NCBI GenBank assembly: GCA_029931535.1
Contig: JAQPZY010001688.1
Span: 1,652,501-1,716,500, forward strand
DNA from: Margaritifera margaritifera
Taxonomy: Eukaryota; Mollusca; Bivalvia; Unionida; Margaritiferidae
Direction: 5' to 3'
Length of the DNA stretch: 64,000 nt
The position numbers and the translations under genes were made by a program. The notes under the pieces were generated by a model. It saw only the letters and a list, made by a program, of their open reading frames with translations. It was not told where the DNA came from and ran no database searches. Positions 34,588-47,477 of this stretch are shown piece by piece. How positions within the stretch are numbered: the stretch's first letter is position 1; each line of letters begins with the position of its first letter.

Positions 34588-35703
34588 CAGAGTCTATGTC
34601 AAATTTGTCAAGATCTGTAAAATCACTGTCAGCATCTCCATATTGTGAGTCCAAGTGGGACATGGTTGTCACAATCTCGGAGAATCCACCAATTTCTGAT
34701 ACTGTACAAGTTTGTGGCTCAGACTCTCCAATAGATAATGTTGAAATTGCGCTGTCTACTTCCAGGTCATGTGATATCGTATCTTGTTTCGTGATTGTGG
34801 GCAAAGGGCCCACCATAGACAGGTTTGTCTCTTCAGATTTGAGCCTCAAATTCTCCATCACAGTCTCTGGGGATATTTTAACATCATATGAAGTCTCAAT
34901 TGACAACTGGCTGACTTTTCCATCCACTCGTGAGCTCACTTGTGTCCTTGGACTGACTTCTGATTTGGGTGTGATCAACTCTTCTGATGACTCACGGACT
35001 ACTTCAGCATGTTTTACTGAAGATCTGATACTGATCTGACCAGGATGCAGTATTGCAGTACCACTAATTCTTGGACTCTCTTGTGACCTGGGACTGTCCT
35101 CTATTTCAACACTATTCTCTGCATAATTTTCTTCTGCATCGCTGTTCATAGGTGAACCACCATCTTGTGGCATTATTCTGGGACTGTCAAACTCCATGGA
35201 AGCATCATTATTTACCTCTCTTTCTTCAACACTGCTGTTTAATGGAGAAGAAGCAATCGGTGATGTGCCATTACTTAATGGGTTTGCATCATAATCAGTT
35301 GTGGCCCCAGTTTTTGACAATGGTGTATCCAGTTTTCTATCATCAATAAGTGACATCCCAGTTTTATTCATGGTGGCACGACTTATGTCTCGATACAAAT
35401 CATCCAACGGTGTACCTCGAAGACTAGGAGTCTGTTCAATATCATACAGAGGCATGTCATTTTCAAACTTTTCTGTAGGCTGAACGAATGCCCCTGATCG
35501 ATCCAATAAATCTAATCGGTAATTATATTTGCTCTTTGATGATCGACCTCCCCCTGATATCACCCCTTGAGAACGAGCACTCTTTGGTTCATAAAGACTG
35601 ACCCCACGTGACAGAGCCAAGTCACTAGCACTGCCCAGTGTGATGGGAGTAGGGTCATCTTCAAAAAATGTATTGGGTCCACTTGGATTAAATGCATCGA
35701 ACA
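34588..35703 (-). CDS. Exon F of HEAT-repeat gene: long Ser/Pro-rich disordered region
   Basis: 1116 nt, phase 1 in and out, by far the longest exon. The acceptor is CTTTGGTTTCAG. The donor chosen is GACTCTG followed by GTAAAT, because it restores phase with exon G. Reading through instead gives six more residues and a stop at 34568-34570, which could be an alternative end. The product is rich in Ser, Asp, Glu, Pro and Thr and has no predicted fold. Recurrent 'SPR' tripeptides (DSPRIMPQ, EDSPRSQESPR, EVSPRTQ) look like proline-directed kinase sites. A more ordered-looking basic patch, RSSKSKYNYRLDLLDRSGAF, lies near residues 54-73. Confidence 0.88.
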
Positions 35704-35704
35704 C

Positions 35705-36780
35705 TGAAACCAAAGGATATACATACTTCTGTTCAGTGCATTTTATAGCTGAAAGTGATACTGAGTTCTATCATTAATTCTCTCTAATGCCTTCGATTCA
35801 AATCCTTCATGTACTCCCAGGATTATTATGTTCATTGTCAAATATTCACAACTGGGAAATATCCAGAATTATCATAATTCTTTGTACATAACAGCCTATA
35901 GCCAAGGACAGACAACTTTTACTACTATAATTACCATATATCTTGAGACAAGAACAAAATAATTTTTTTCATGCTCCCAAATTTAGAAACTAAAAATCCT
36001 TTCAAAATATTTGTCCTAAAACTCATGAAACAAGAAACAAAAAAATTACTAACCCCTCCCCCCACTCCTATCTAATGCTGTACCAAACAGGATAATAATT
36101 ATTCTATCTTTCATCAGAATCTCATAAATACATGTACCTTTATTTGTCTTTTTGTGGATTATTTTTCCTCTTTGCTTTTATATAAATCAATCCAATCAAC
36201 ATAAGAAACAAGTAAATGGTCAATAGGAAGTTTGAAGTCTTACTTTTACCTATGTAGACATCACCTAAACTTAAGTTGCTCCTGCTGTGCTTGAAAAATG
36301 ATTCATTTGACAACTGTAATTTGCTCAAGTATAAACTGCAAAAAGCGTACTCCCTAATCTGAACATTCTCATCTTTTTCTGATGCGAGTAGAATAACTTA
36401 GACTCTGAGGCAATTTGAGTGATACTTCCTAAAATTATAAGTTTTTGCCGGACAAATATTTAGCTAGATCCTCATATGAAAAATAGGCACTGAAAATAAT
36501 AATATTTAACAATGTATCAACAATCCATAAAATAACTGCACTTTTAATTTTTAAAGTTATTCCTGTAACTTTTGAATGAAAAAAAAAATGAAGAAATGGT
36601 TCAGTTTCCATAGCCACAAACTATTGCTTACGTTACTTTAGTGATGACATGTTATCACATCATTGTAAAGTCAGTAAGTTTATTCTTGTATAATTATGAC
36701 CACGGGTTTAAGGGCAGTTAAAAATGGCCACTATTTACATCTAAGGTATTTTTCTAGCATGTGACAGAAATTGTAGAGCA
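35705..36780. other. Intronic stretch without recognised features
   Basis: Intron upstream of exon F (E-F intron). AT-rich, and no repeat or exon recognised up to the degenerate MITE near 36784. Confidence 0.55.
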
Positions 36781-36783
36781 TAT

Positions 36784-36935
36784 TCCGATTGTGTACTCCC
36801 AGATCTGCCATCACATAGCGCTGACAGATCAAAATCTCAACTTTTTGTTTTATTTATGATTTTGAGTGAAACATATAGACTCAGATCAGATGGAGTGTTA
36901 AGTAACAGCAGATCTGGGTCTATGCAATTTATAGC
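36784..36935. mobile_element. Double-hairpin MITE, degenerate copy d
   Basis: Contains CCCAGATCTGCCATCACATA, then later CAGCAGATCTGGGTCTATGC, and a second decayed pair. Termini not clear. Confidence 0.6.
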
Positions 36936-37664
36936 TGAATTTTTGTTATACACAGATGAAACAGCATTTTTTCTCGCTGCTCCTGTCTCAAACAAGTAAA
37001 CTGTTGGCCAGACACACATACCAAATATAGTCACACTTCCTTTCGAATAGTGAAATTAGGGGAGATGACTCTGTTGCTTCTCAAGACATATATGCAACCA
37101 AATTCATTGTTCTTGATTATAAATGAAGCCATTAAGGTAATGATGCAAAGAGTGACCTATATTCAGGATTCAATTACAACTGAAGTCAAAACTCCTGACC
37201 AAACTTTGCAAATCTCCCGATCTGTCCTAAGCTGACTTCTCTGTTCTGTCACATGTATGCACATGTGAAAGATTACACATGTAAAACACATGGAAAATTG
37301 TAACAAGCCAGTTTGTCTCAGTAATTGCTGGCATATATGAATTATATTTATTCATGAATTACATGTGATGAACATAATTTTTAAGATGTGTGCCAGCTTT
37401 TACATGTTGTGATGTATGGATCACTTTCGTCGAACATATATTTAACATATGTGAAAGTTTGGACATGGATAAAACCACTACAACAGATGTACAATTTCAT
37501 CATAAGAACAAATTATAATCGACGCACAATAATTACAATGTCTATAAGGAGAGCTAAAAGTCAATATCTTTTCTTGTCCCAAACCTTAAGAATTCCAAAA
37601 GATTAGAAGACATTTGATCCAAATACTTTCCAAAATGAGATGTAACCAATACTCCTTCATTAAA

Positions 37665-38545
37665 AGAGTCCCTCAAAGGGTCTGACACTCTATTGGCTGA
37701 AACAAAATTCCAGGAATCCAAGATAAGAGCATTTGCTGAGTGTTGATCCCATCTCTTATATTCTTGAGCGATAACAAGATTTTCAAGATGGTCACCATGG
37801 CAGCCATACTGAATGTAAGATTGTCATTTTTATCATTTGGGATCAACTAAACATCACAAGAAGTTCTGTGGTGAAAACCCCATGTCAAAATGACCATCCA
37901 TTCAGGAGTCACAATAACAAGATTTTCAAGATGGCCATAGTGGTGGCCATATGTGATGTAAAATCAGCAGCAATTTCATTTAGGACCAACTAGATATTGA
38001 AAGAAATCTTTTGGTGAAAATGCCTTGTCGATATAACCATCCATTACAAGGAGTAGCGATAACAAAATTTTCTAGATCGGCATTATGGTGTCATATTGGA
38101 TGTCAGATCAGCACCATTTGCATATATAGGACCAACTAGACATCATACGTCTTTTTGTGAATTCCCATGTTGATATGACCATCCATTCAGGAGGAGCAAC
38201 AATAAGATTTTCATGATGTATAAGTGGCACCATTTTCATTTTGCACCAACCAGAAGTTTATAGTAAGTCTTTTAGTGAAAATCCAATGTCAGTGTGACCA
38301 TCCATTCAGAAGGAGTAGTGACAACATGATTTTCAAGATGGCCACAGTGGTGGCCATATTAGATGTAGGAGCAGCACCATTTTCATTTAGGACCAACTAG
38401 ACCTTGGGATGAATGTATGTATAAAGTTTCATGGCAATCCTCCAGGGAGTTTAGGAGTGGCAATAGCTTGTGCTAATGGACAGACATACCATGGATGACA
38501 GAAAACAGGCCATCCCATAAGCCCTTCTGGTCTATGACCTTTAGA
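37665..38545. repeat. Dispersed composite repeat, ~150-bp units, about 5 units
   Basis: Head CTCTATTGGCTGAAACAAAA...CCAGGAATCCAAGATAAGA. Units with AACAAGATTTTCAAGATGGC, GGTGGCCATATTGGATGT, ACCATTTTCATTTAGGACCA and GTGAAAACCCCATGTCAATA. Tail with a TATGACCT sequence. Same head, units and tail at 55750-56420. Confidence 0.85.
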
Positions 38546-39418
38546 GTGAACAATTCAGTGAATAGTATTGTGCAGAAAATACTTGTATAATCTTTGATAT
38601 TTTTCATCTCTTTTTAAAACCGAATAGTTTAAATCGCATTATTTCCTGCGTACAAGAAATACTTTTCTATATTCACACAAGGCCTGGGGTTGCATGTCAA
38701 TCCCAATATCTAAGTATTGTTGCAAAACTTGAACCAAAACTGTAACAAGCTAGTGCTGATGATGATTCCACTGCCGCTGGAAAAGTCACTGCAATGACTC
38801 ACTTCCCAATCACATGATTTGAATAAATGACATAATACACTGCCATAAATTCTTTTTTAACAGCCCCCCCCCCTCAAAATATTGGTGAGAATATGATATG
38901 ATTCACCTACAACATTTGCAACATAAAAAGAAAACTTGCTAGTACAGACAAGTCTTACAGCTATTTCCATTTAATTTTATAATATTGGAGGAAAGGAAAA
39001 CTAAAAAGTACAAGCTTGAGAAATCTTCATGTTCCATGGTTTATTCCAGACCCAGAAGAAAAAGAATTGATAGGTTTCTAGGCTTTTTTATTTTATTAAA
39101 AAAAAAAAATCCTGATTTTTAAATGTACTGTGAATTTCTTTTATTTTCCTGTGTATCAATTTCCATAGTTTTGCAACAAAGTACAAAAGGTGTTTTCATC
39201 AGTAATGGGAACCCAGACTGAGTAGAAACTCCTCACAAATTCATCAGTAACGGGGACCCAGACTGAGCAGAAACTCCTCCCAAATTCATCGCTCTTTGCT
39301 GGCTTTTGAAATTCATGGTTTGTAGCAACCAAAAAGTACACAGAAATTGATATCTATGGCATAAAAGCAAATCCAAAGTAATAGCCCTGAGTGAAAATGA
39401 ACATTTCACGGTACATAC

Positions 39419-39647
39419 GTGATTTTTGGTCCATTCCATCGGACAGAAAAGATAACTCTTTCAGCTTATCAGTAGTCTGGCTTGTTCCTCCATCCGGATA
39501 CATACTCAAATGCTGTTCCCTACCACCACGACCTTCATGCAACAAATGTTGAATCTGCTCCCAACTGCCATGATCTTTATGCAACAAATGTTGAATCTGC
39601 TCCCAACTGCCATGATCTTTATGCAACAAATGTTCAATCCCATCAGC
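39419..39647 (-). CDS. Exon E of HEAT-repeat gene, with a 14-residue in-frame repeat
   Basis: 229 nt, phase 0 in and phase 1 out. The acceptor is TGTTTGTATTGTAG and the donor is TCAC followed by GTATGT. Residues 4-40 carry about 2.5 copies of the 14-residue unit HLLHKDHGSWEQIQ, from a 42-bp coding minisatellite. The last copy has diverged to HLLHEGRGGREQ. The remainder (SMYPDGGTSQTTDKLKELSF onward) is a polar linker. The repeat length is a multiple of three, so copy-number change would keep the frame. The final single base joins TG of exon F to make a Leu codon. Confidence 0.8.
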
Positions 39648-40103
39648 CTACAATACAAACACGAGTAAAATTAAAATGAAAGTAGATATAAATTTGTCTA
39701 TTATGTGCAGGTGTCATATGGAGGTAAAATATTAAATTGATAAACATTGTCCTTCACAAGTATGTGTCCCTTATGTGAAGGTGTCGACTAAAGCAGGGTA
39801 TTATTGTAAGCAGGGTATTAATGTATCTGTTTTAAAATCTTGGAGACACAATAGCCGATGGCTCACGGTGAAATTTTAAAACTTACATTTATATTTTCAA
39901 ATGTCTGATGATCATACTCCAATTTATAAACATATTCAAGTCCAGTAAAACTAAAGTCATTGATAAATCTCAAATTTCCTATTCTTACCTGCTAGAGAGT
40001 CATTTAATCTATTATATATTAATGAAAAATGCTTAAAATCAAACTAAATATTAAGACATTGTCATGACATACATTCACAATATTACCATTATCCTTCATT
40101 TAA

Positions 40104-41166
40104 CTCTTTAACTTTGACGGACGTGTATATCCGCTGCATAAATGTGAAATTGTCTCCCCAGTGACTCATAAATCCGCTTGTAAACAAAGCATTACTACTC
40201 CCAGTGACTGATATATCCGCTTGCTGGTTATGCTCCCTGTACCCCGGTGATGGATAGATCTGCACTGTATGTTCATGTTACAATCGGTCTTATTGATCAA
40301 TAATTGGAAGTAAAAGAACATTCAACCAATCAAAATAGAGTTAACAAGTGATTGTTCTTACTAAATCCGGGGATTTTTTTACAATTTTGTACCCCGTGTT
40401 AGTTAATACATGTGTTTGTAGTTGACAGTGGAAACAATGGCTTTTGCTTACGCTAGCGATCGAGAATCCGAATTTTCAGGTTTTTCTGAGGACGAACTTG
40501 ACAATATTGAATTAAGAAGTGTTGGTAGTGACATTTTGAACTATCTTCTTTGTCAAGTTGGTCAGAAATTGAGACAGAATCTGATGAAGAAGACAGCGAA
40601 GTGTGGACAAGAGAGCCACGTGCTCCAAAAATCAGTGTTTACCGAAAGTGTTGGCCCAACTTTCATTTAGATGAGGGGAAGAAAGAAATAGACAAACAAT
40701 GCAATGTCTGTCTTTGTATAAAGCATAACTGATTCTATAAATACCACACAGAACTTAAGTAGTAGAACATAGTGACTAGTTAAACATTTTTTAGTAATTA
40801 CATGTATATATATGACCAATATCTTTGTATAAAAGACCGACATAAATTTTAGTGTTTACAAATAGTGTTTTGTGTTCTATTCATGGATTTTATACCAATC
40901 TTGTAGATGTCAGCAGGATAAAAGAATAAAACAGATGTAAGGTAGTTATAGCTATTATATATGCATGGTTTTAGTCTCTAAATCAGTCTAATATACAGAA
41001 AATAACTAAAACAACTAGCCTATATCCCCAAATCATCAGCTAAAAAGTTATCATTTGGCTGCAGCAGCATCAGACTCTGGTAGTCAGCCCCCAAATCAGC
41101 TGCAGTAGTGACCCAAGCAGCTAGGCAGAGTAGTGAGCCACTACAGTAGCATTAGTAGTTAAAGAG
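40104..41166 (+). mobile_element. Internally deleted piggyBac-type element
   Basis: Flanked by TTAA on both sides (40100-40103, 41167-41170), the piggyBac target duplication. Inverted termini CTCTTTAACT and AGTTAAAGAG. 1063 bp. Subterminal repeats of TGACGGACGTGTATATCCGC and CAGTGACTGATATATCCGCT type at the left. Holds a broken transposase remnant (40437-40762). It lies in the D-E intron on the opposite strand to the host gene. Confidence 0.87.
40437..40762 (+). pseudogene. piggyBac transposase remnant: N-terminal and C-terminal parts only
   Basis: Starts at ATG 40437 with MAFAYASDRESEFSGFSEDE, an acidic N-terminus typical of piggyBac transposases. A frameshift near 40540-40560 moves the acidic run (ETESDEEDSEVW) into another frame. 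The same frame then leads to KQCNVCLCIKHN, an in-frame TGA at 40730-40732, and FYKYHTELK before TAG at 40760-40762. The Cys-X2-Cys and the FYKYH ending look like the C-terminal Cys/His zinc-binding domain of the family. The DDD catalytic core of several hundred residues is absent, so the product cannot be a transposase. Family assignment is inferred from TTAA ends plus these two motifs. Confidence 0.75.
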
Positions 41167-41253
41167 TTAAGTGAACAATATTCCTTTAACCACAATGTCC
41201 TGCTTCATTAGCAGACAAGCATAAAAAATAAATCTGTTACAGTGTTTCTATAC

Positions 41254-41373
41254 CTCAAGATCATCTAGTGTGGGGCTCGGCGTAGCACTCTCAATCCATT
41301 TACGAATACGCATTTGAAAATAGTCATCCCTCTCAGCTCCAAATTTCTCTCCAAGAATTCTCATGGCTTGTTC
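41254..41373 (-). CDS. Exon D of HEAT-repeat gene
   Basis: 120 nt, exactly 40 codons, phase 0 in and out. The acceptor is CCTCTATTTAG and the donor is CTTGAG followed by GTATAG. The translation EQAMRILGEKFGAERDDYF followed by RIRKWIESATPSPTLDDLE is an amphipathic helix pair ending in an acidic linker. It follows exon C directly in frame. The 9.7-kb intron upstream of it holds the 4.1-kb transposon and the 75-bp array. The intron downstream holds the piggyBac relic. Confidence 0.85.
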
Positions 41374-41374
41374 C

Positions 41375-43185
41375 TAAATAGAGGTAGGTCAAAGATTCAG
41401 AGGTCAACAGAACATATACTGTCTAAGAAAACATCTCTTGTGGAATACAAACAAGAATTCTGCAGAATGTAATGTCTCACCTGCTGCACAGGTGCTAGTC
41501 ACTGTAACCTCCTTTTGCCTATGATGAGCTAATCTGTACACAATAAATACACCCATTAAGTTTCATGACAGGAACAACAACAGTACTGTCAGAAAAGCAA
41601 TACCTGTCTCAACTACGTTTCTCATGTGAGACAAGAAAAGAACATCCCCCCCACAAAAAAAATTAACAAATATATCAATCAATTAATTATTCTCCCATAC
41701 TATTTTTCACAGTATGAGGTGAGGTGATACATATATCAAGAAGTGCAGTGATATTAACACTGAAAAATGATACCAATATTAATGTCCACATAGTACACCC
41801 GCTGCATTATCAATCAATTTTTAACATCATGTATGCAGCAGTAGGAAACAATATCACGATGATCGTAGGGATGTTGTACCTATAAATAGTCAGATATATT
41901 CAACAAAGACATACCTTACATACTGAATCTTGGCATAATAAGAGGTAAAAGACATACAGCAAATGAAACAATCTCAAGTTGAGAGAGGTATGGCATGCAC
42001 ATTATAATAGCAGTTAGCTGTTCAGTAAATCTAATGTTTAGATTGGGGAAAGGTTGAATTTCTCATCATTTTTATGAAATGGCATCATTTCAGTTATTGT
42101 AAACAGTGTACATGTTTTGAAAATTTGGTAAACGTTGCAGCCTTACCTTGGACACATGCAAATCAGATTTTAAGAATGACTGTATTATTGTTAAGGAGAA
42201 TGATGAAGAACTTGTATATACTATGACGTCCTATTACCGCTGCATCATGCCAATTACTGTGGGATCTGATCATTTTCAAGAACTACTGTCATCATGCATC
42301 ACTTCTGAATGACCCGTATGTATACATGCATATACTCACAAAGTTCATATGGACATCAAGTATAACAGTTGAAAGAAGTACTCTGTTCATAGTAAAAAAA
42401 AATCTCTGATTTCCCTTACATGTACACATTTAAGTAAGTGATCAAATCCCATTTATACCATATACCATATGCAGATCCAATCACCTTTTTGTACTTTTCA
42501 TTCACAAATTGTCTGCTTAAAAATTTAAACAATACCAGCAGAATTGGTCACATGACTAAAGTCATTTGATAACATTTTTTAATCTAATTTGTGGGGCCCC
42601 ATTAAGGGTGTTTTGTTAACTTGCGAGTTTCATTTCAGTGTGGGTTCTTAGATCTGTAGTATAATGGCTAGTTAATGAACCCTGTTATCCCTTCAAATTC
42701 ATAAAAGGTGCTTTCCAGACCTGAGGCATACAATTTAAGTTTACGGTGGTTGGGGCTAACTACAAACATGCCATATAATATAATGCAAGAATATCATAAA
42801 TCATACCTATTTAATGGATCTACTAAAACTCAGACATACAAAGATCTTAACTAAATTTATGAATTTTGAAAATTGTTATTAAATGTGTTGCCTTTACATA
42901 AAATTTCTTGAATTTTTATTTAAACTTTTCTCAATTGCCATGGTAATAGGATGTTCTCTTTAGAGTGCCTCCTGTCACAGGTTGCCTCAAAATACCCAGC
43001 ATTTTGGCAGATTTGTTGATCAGAAATGAAAATCATTCACTATGACCAATGCCTCATATGTTGACTACTGATGGAGTAGGATAAAAATGAAAAAGTAGGT
43101 ATACTTAAACTTTTGTGAGGCACGTTTTCTAAGTAGTAGCACGGTAATAGGAAGTACCAGCCTACTTGAAAGTTACAAAAATCGA
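41375..43185. other. Intronic stretch without recognised features
   Basis: Part of the C-D intron. AT-rich sequence. No exon with both splice sites, no element termini, no array recognised. Confidence 0.55.
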
Positions 43186-43199
43186 CAAAAGGACATGGT

Positions 43200-43685
43200 T
43201 TGTGCAGCCCTTGAGAGTTTTTTTTCAAGGAGTTTTCAATGACTTCCAAAAGTTTTCAAGGATTATTTTTTCTTATGAAAGTTGATTTCTCCATATGTTC
43301 CTTTGTTATCACTGCATGAATAGGTACAATTGTAGAAGAAAAAACATATAACTAATTAGTATGATACTACAGCAAAGAGATGCTACTCCATCTGGCAAAC
43401 TATCAGTGTCATGTATCATTTGATCCATCCAATTTATCCCATTTTATTGTTATTTATTCATTATTGCTGGAAATATATATAAGTATCATAAAATGTTATA
43501 TATTTTTTTTCAGTTTTAACATTTAGTATTCCGTCAGAAAAATTCAAGAATTTTGACACAAATTATTAGGAGTTTTTCCAACAAATTCAAGGGGTTTTCA
43601 AGGGTAAAGTCAATTTTTTTAAATCAAGGAGTTTTTAAAGCAACTCCTCAAATTCAAGGATTTTTCAAAGTTGTACAAACCAAGA
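43200..43685. repeat. Repeated CAAGGAGTTTTCAA-type motifs
   Basis: TTCAAGGAGTTTTCAATGAC, AAAAGTTTTCAAGGATTATT, CAAGGGGTTTTCAAGGGTAA and TCAAGGAGTTTTTAAAGC recur on both sides of an AT-rich centre. Probably both ends of a decayed dispersed element. Boundaries not resolved. Confidence 0.45.
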
Positions 43686-43699
43686 AGCAATCTATAATT

Positions 43700-46455
43700 T
43701 GTATGAGAACATGTTAAGAGTAAGTGCATTACCACTTCTAAATAAGATATAAAAAAAAATTGTTAAATAATTACACATCATTACTGCAGTTTAAAGGACT
43801 ACAGTTTAAAGGCCAAATTGGCCTTTGTACACTGGTGACCTCTATATGCAGCTTCACCTTTCAAACTTTGTTCTTGAACAAATACCATGCACTGAATACT
43901 GTACCAGTCTTCTTCTTCTTATTCTTATTGCATGTATTATTATTACATCATCAAAAAATTTAGTCATGTGCACTATTCAACAACTGTTCTTTCCCAAACT
44001 TTTGTTCCACACAAGATTACTGTATCCTGTTCCTACAAATTAAATCATCACTGACTCTTTAAAAAATCACTGACCTTAATTTGTTTTGCGCACCATGACA
44101 AAAAACTGATTTCACTACATATTGACTGCCTACATGGCTAAAACTGAGGACCACCTCTTAGTTTGGCCAACTTGTTAGGCTTAGAAACAGCTGTTCACCA
44201 TATCCAGATTACCCGGTTGCTCAATTCACCGAGATCAAAAGACAGTCAGCTTATGTGAGAGGCCTTTGATGAATAGGGAATGAAAAGAAGCTTTATGTGG
44301 CTATTGTTAGTAACAATTGAACTGAAACTTTGTCTGCCGTTACAGACAAGATTTTAATACTGAATAACCACCGACCCTAACGGAAAGGGATGTAACTCTT
44401 ATATCTCCTCAAAGATGACCTTTTTTCATCAGAGAGAGCATTAATTCACAGGCAAATAGATATCAAACTATACCTGTCAAATTTGCACAAAAGGTGACCC
44501 ATTTCTGCTGCGACAATATGATTGCTTTTCCCACCATCTAGCAAATGAATTGCTTCAACCTCTTCCCCTAATTATAAAAACTGCCTCACTTTCGAATTTA
44601 CTTATTGACACCTTTGAGTTACACTGATGGTGTGACTGGAGTACAGAGAGTAAAAGTGAAATAATAACTGTTTGCACATCGATTCACATGATATGTCTTT
44701 ATCTAAACAATGCCTCCCTCATGAATCAAATGTTTAGTTTGTTTACACAGAGTGGCCACTGTTGATATGCTCCAGTGAATGCTTAAAATAGTGAGAAAAC
44801 CATTATCTGGTTAGGAAACACCAGGCGGCTGACAGCAGAAAGCAGGTGACCATTATATCTATGACATTTATATAGGTAATTTAACAGGAGGAAATTAGAA
44901 TGGCTTTTGAGACCAGATGACCGTTATATAAAGGTGACCGATCAGACAGGCTTGACTGAAACTCTATACATGCAATTCATATTACTGCATGTGCTAGAAT
45001 TACTCGGTTGATCGTAACGTGGTAGTCAGAGTCCATCACTGTTGCCCACATTATGTACCGAACCACATTATACCAAGTACCGAGATATATACAGAACTGC
45101 AACATATTGGTCTCAATACACAGGTGGTCTTTCAAGACATGTTTTACTGTATCTCAAAAGCTGTGTTATACCCTTTCATACAGTTTAAACTGGTGCTGTT
45201 TTCTCATAGAAAATATTCTTGCAAGTTTTCATAGCTTTGGCTTATTCGCTAACTTGGCTGTAAGGACAAATAAACTTTTGGCCCAGCACTCCAGCATGTA
45301 TTGTCCATCAAGCATTGTCTGTCACTTGTCTGTTCACAACTGCTGTTTGCAACTTCTAAAATAAACACTGAATCCTTTCAGGCAAATTTGGCAGAGAACA
45401 TTCTAGCATTAAGACCTTTCAGGTACATGTATATACAAATGCTGATTCAACATCAAATGTAGCTATTTTTACTTGACAATAATTTTTAAAAAAATATCTT
45501 CTCTAAAAAGCCACCCAAAGGGGTGTGGGGTGTGTGTGAATAAATTTGATGGAAAGCATTAAAGCACAAAGCCCTTTTGAATTTGGTCACCATTACTTAA
45601 AAAAAAACTGAAGAAAAACCTTTAAATGCCTTGCTTCTACCTCCCTCCACAGAGAGAAAAGAAAACAGTTATTTGACCAAAGAGAGTATCCTGGCATGAA
45701 AGCTTTTCAAGTTAATTTGTACAAATTATGCTAATGCATCTTCAAATATGATCACTATTACTCAAAATAGATACACTTTAAATACGTTCTCAAAAAAAAC
45801 CTCAACACAGTTTGACCAAATTTAACAGACAGTATCCTTTACTAGTCCAGTTTATCTGACCTGCTCCTGCATTAGGCTATTTGGCTGATGTTAGGCAGGT
45901 GAGCAATCATAGGCCCACTTATCTCTTATAGTGTTTTTAGTGGTGACTGTTTTAAACACAGGATCTAACTCGAGTCCTCATTTCAAATGAAATTTATCAA
46001 AAGGTTGAACAGTTTCAAATTCATGAAAGTCTTCGTGAGGAAGAGATTGAAATTTACTGGATCATCGCACACAATGCATATACATAGAAGTCATGAGCTG
46101 GGTGTGTAATAAAACAATTTATCTGACCAGAAAACCAGAATCTGATAGAAGTGATCATAATAGAGTAATTTGAGGTTCAAAATAAGAATGATCCCAGAAA
46201 AATTGGAATACCGGGTAGTTGGCATCTTGGATGTATATTGATATTATATGGAAGTTTTTATTCAATACAGGAACTGCTGCAGACAAGATGCAACATTCAC
46301 ACAGAATCTTAACATTGCTGCCACTACAGGCTTTGGTGTCACTGCTCAAAAAGTGATACAGCATTTACAAATTATAACACCGTCAATGGGAGTCATAAAG
46401 TATATTGCCTTATCGTGAGACTGCCTTATCATGAAGTACATGGTACATATAATTT
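43700..46455. other. Intronic stretch, possible transposon debris
   Basis: Around 44850-44970, GGTGACC and ACCGTTATATAAAGGTGACC-type sequence is reminiscent of transposon ends with flow-like GGTGACC motifs. I could not pair left and right termini. Otherwise featureless. Confidence 0.35.
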
Positions 46456-47477
46456 AACTACAGTACAGCTCACGTGATTTTTCGGAACCCAACGCTTCAC
46501 GGTGGGTGACTTAATCCCCTCCACTTTAGCTCCACGATAACACTCCGCGGTGGAGGCATAAATTGGCATAAATACCTACAAATCACCACCGTGTCTCGGC
46601 AGGCACGCCGATGTCAACTCCACCATGGAGGGGCTAGTCGACATTATTGATTGACATCTAAACAGCCAATGAATGAAGACCACCTATGGAAAAACTGAGA
46701 CGTCAAGAGTGATTTACAACTGGATACCACTGGAAGAATCAGTCGTCTTTATTTCGATCATATTTGGACAATAAAAAAATAATTTCAAAAGTCTTGAATA
46801 TTCGGTACACTGTTTATACTGTTACTGTTTGTAAAAGGTTGATCGACTTCTTTTGCAATAAGTTTATGATTTGAATTTATTTCAAAGAAATATGAACAAA
46901 CTTACGCACTGACTTGATGAGAAGCACACCTTGCTGAGCTTCTCAAGCAGCATAAATTTATCATTTTGTTCCAAAGGAAAGTAATTCTCTGAGATATGGA
47001 CAATTAAAATCCAAACTGACATCAGCTTCTGCTTACCCCCGCCCCACCCACCCCAACCTAAAACACTGAATTTACACTGAAATGCAAACCATGTGCTTAG
47101 TCTTTAAGCAGTAATAGCAGAGTCATGAGGCTGAATATTATGACTGCATGTGTACTGTAAGGGACTGACCATTTAATATATGGGGCTTATATTTTGTTTT
47201 GTTTTTTTCGACCGAGATATTTTTTGTTCTTTCATCACAATATTTTTTTATTTTTAGTGAAATATGGAACGGATTAACATCTTTTTATACTACAAAATCT
47301 GAGAAAGACAATTGTTTTCATTCTTTTTTCCCCCCCCCCCCCCCCCCGGCTTGGAAAATTCAACTGTCTCTCACTAATAAAGACTTGACTTCAGCGAATG
47401 TTCTACAGAAATCAAGGCAGTGACCATTGTGAACACAAGGGTTTGCAACAAAGATTGATGTAAGTTTCAGCTAAGGA

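Noticed and set aside
34524..35039. 171-codon plus-strand frame
   Set aside because: Antisense shadow of exon F, which has splice-compatible borders on the minus strand.
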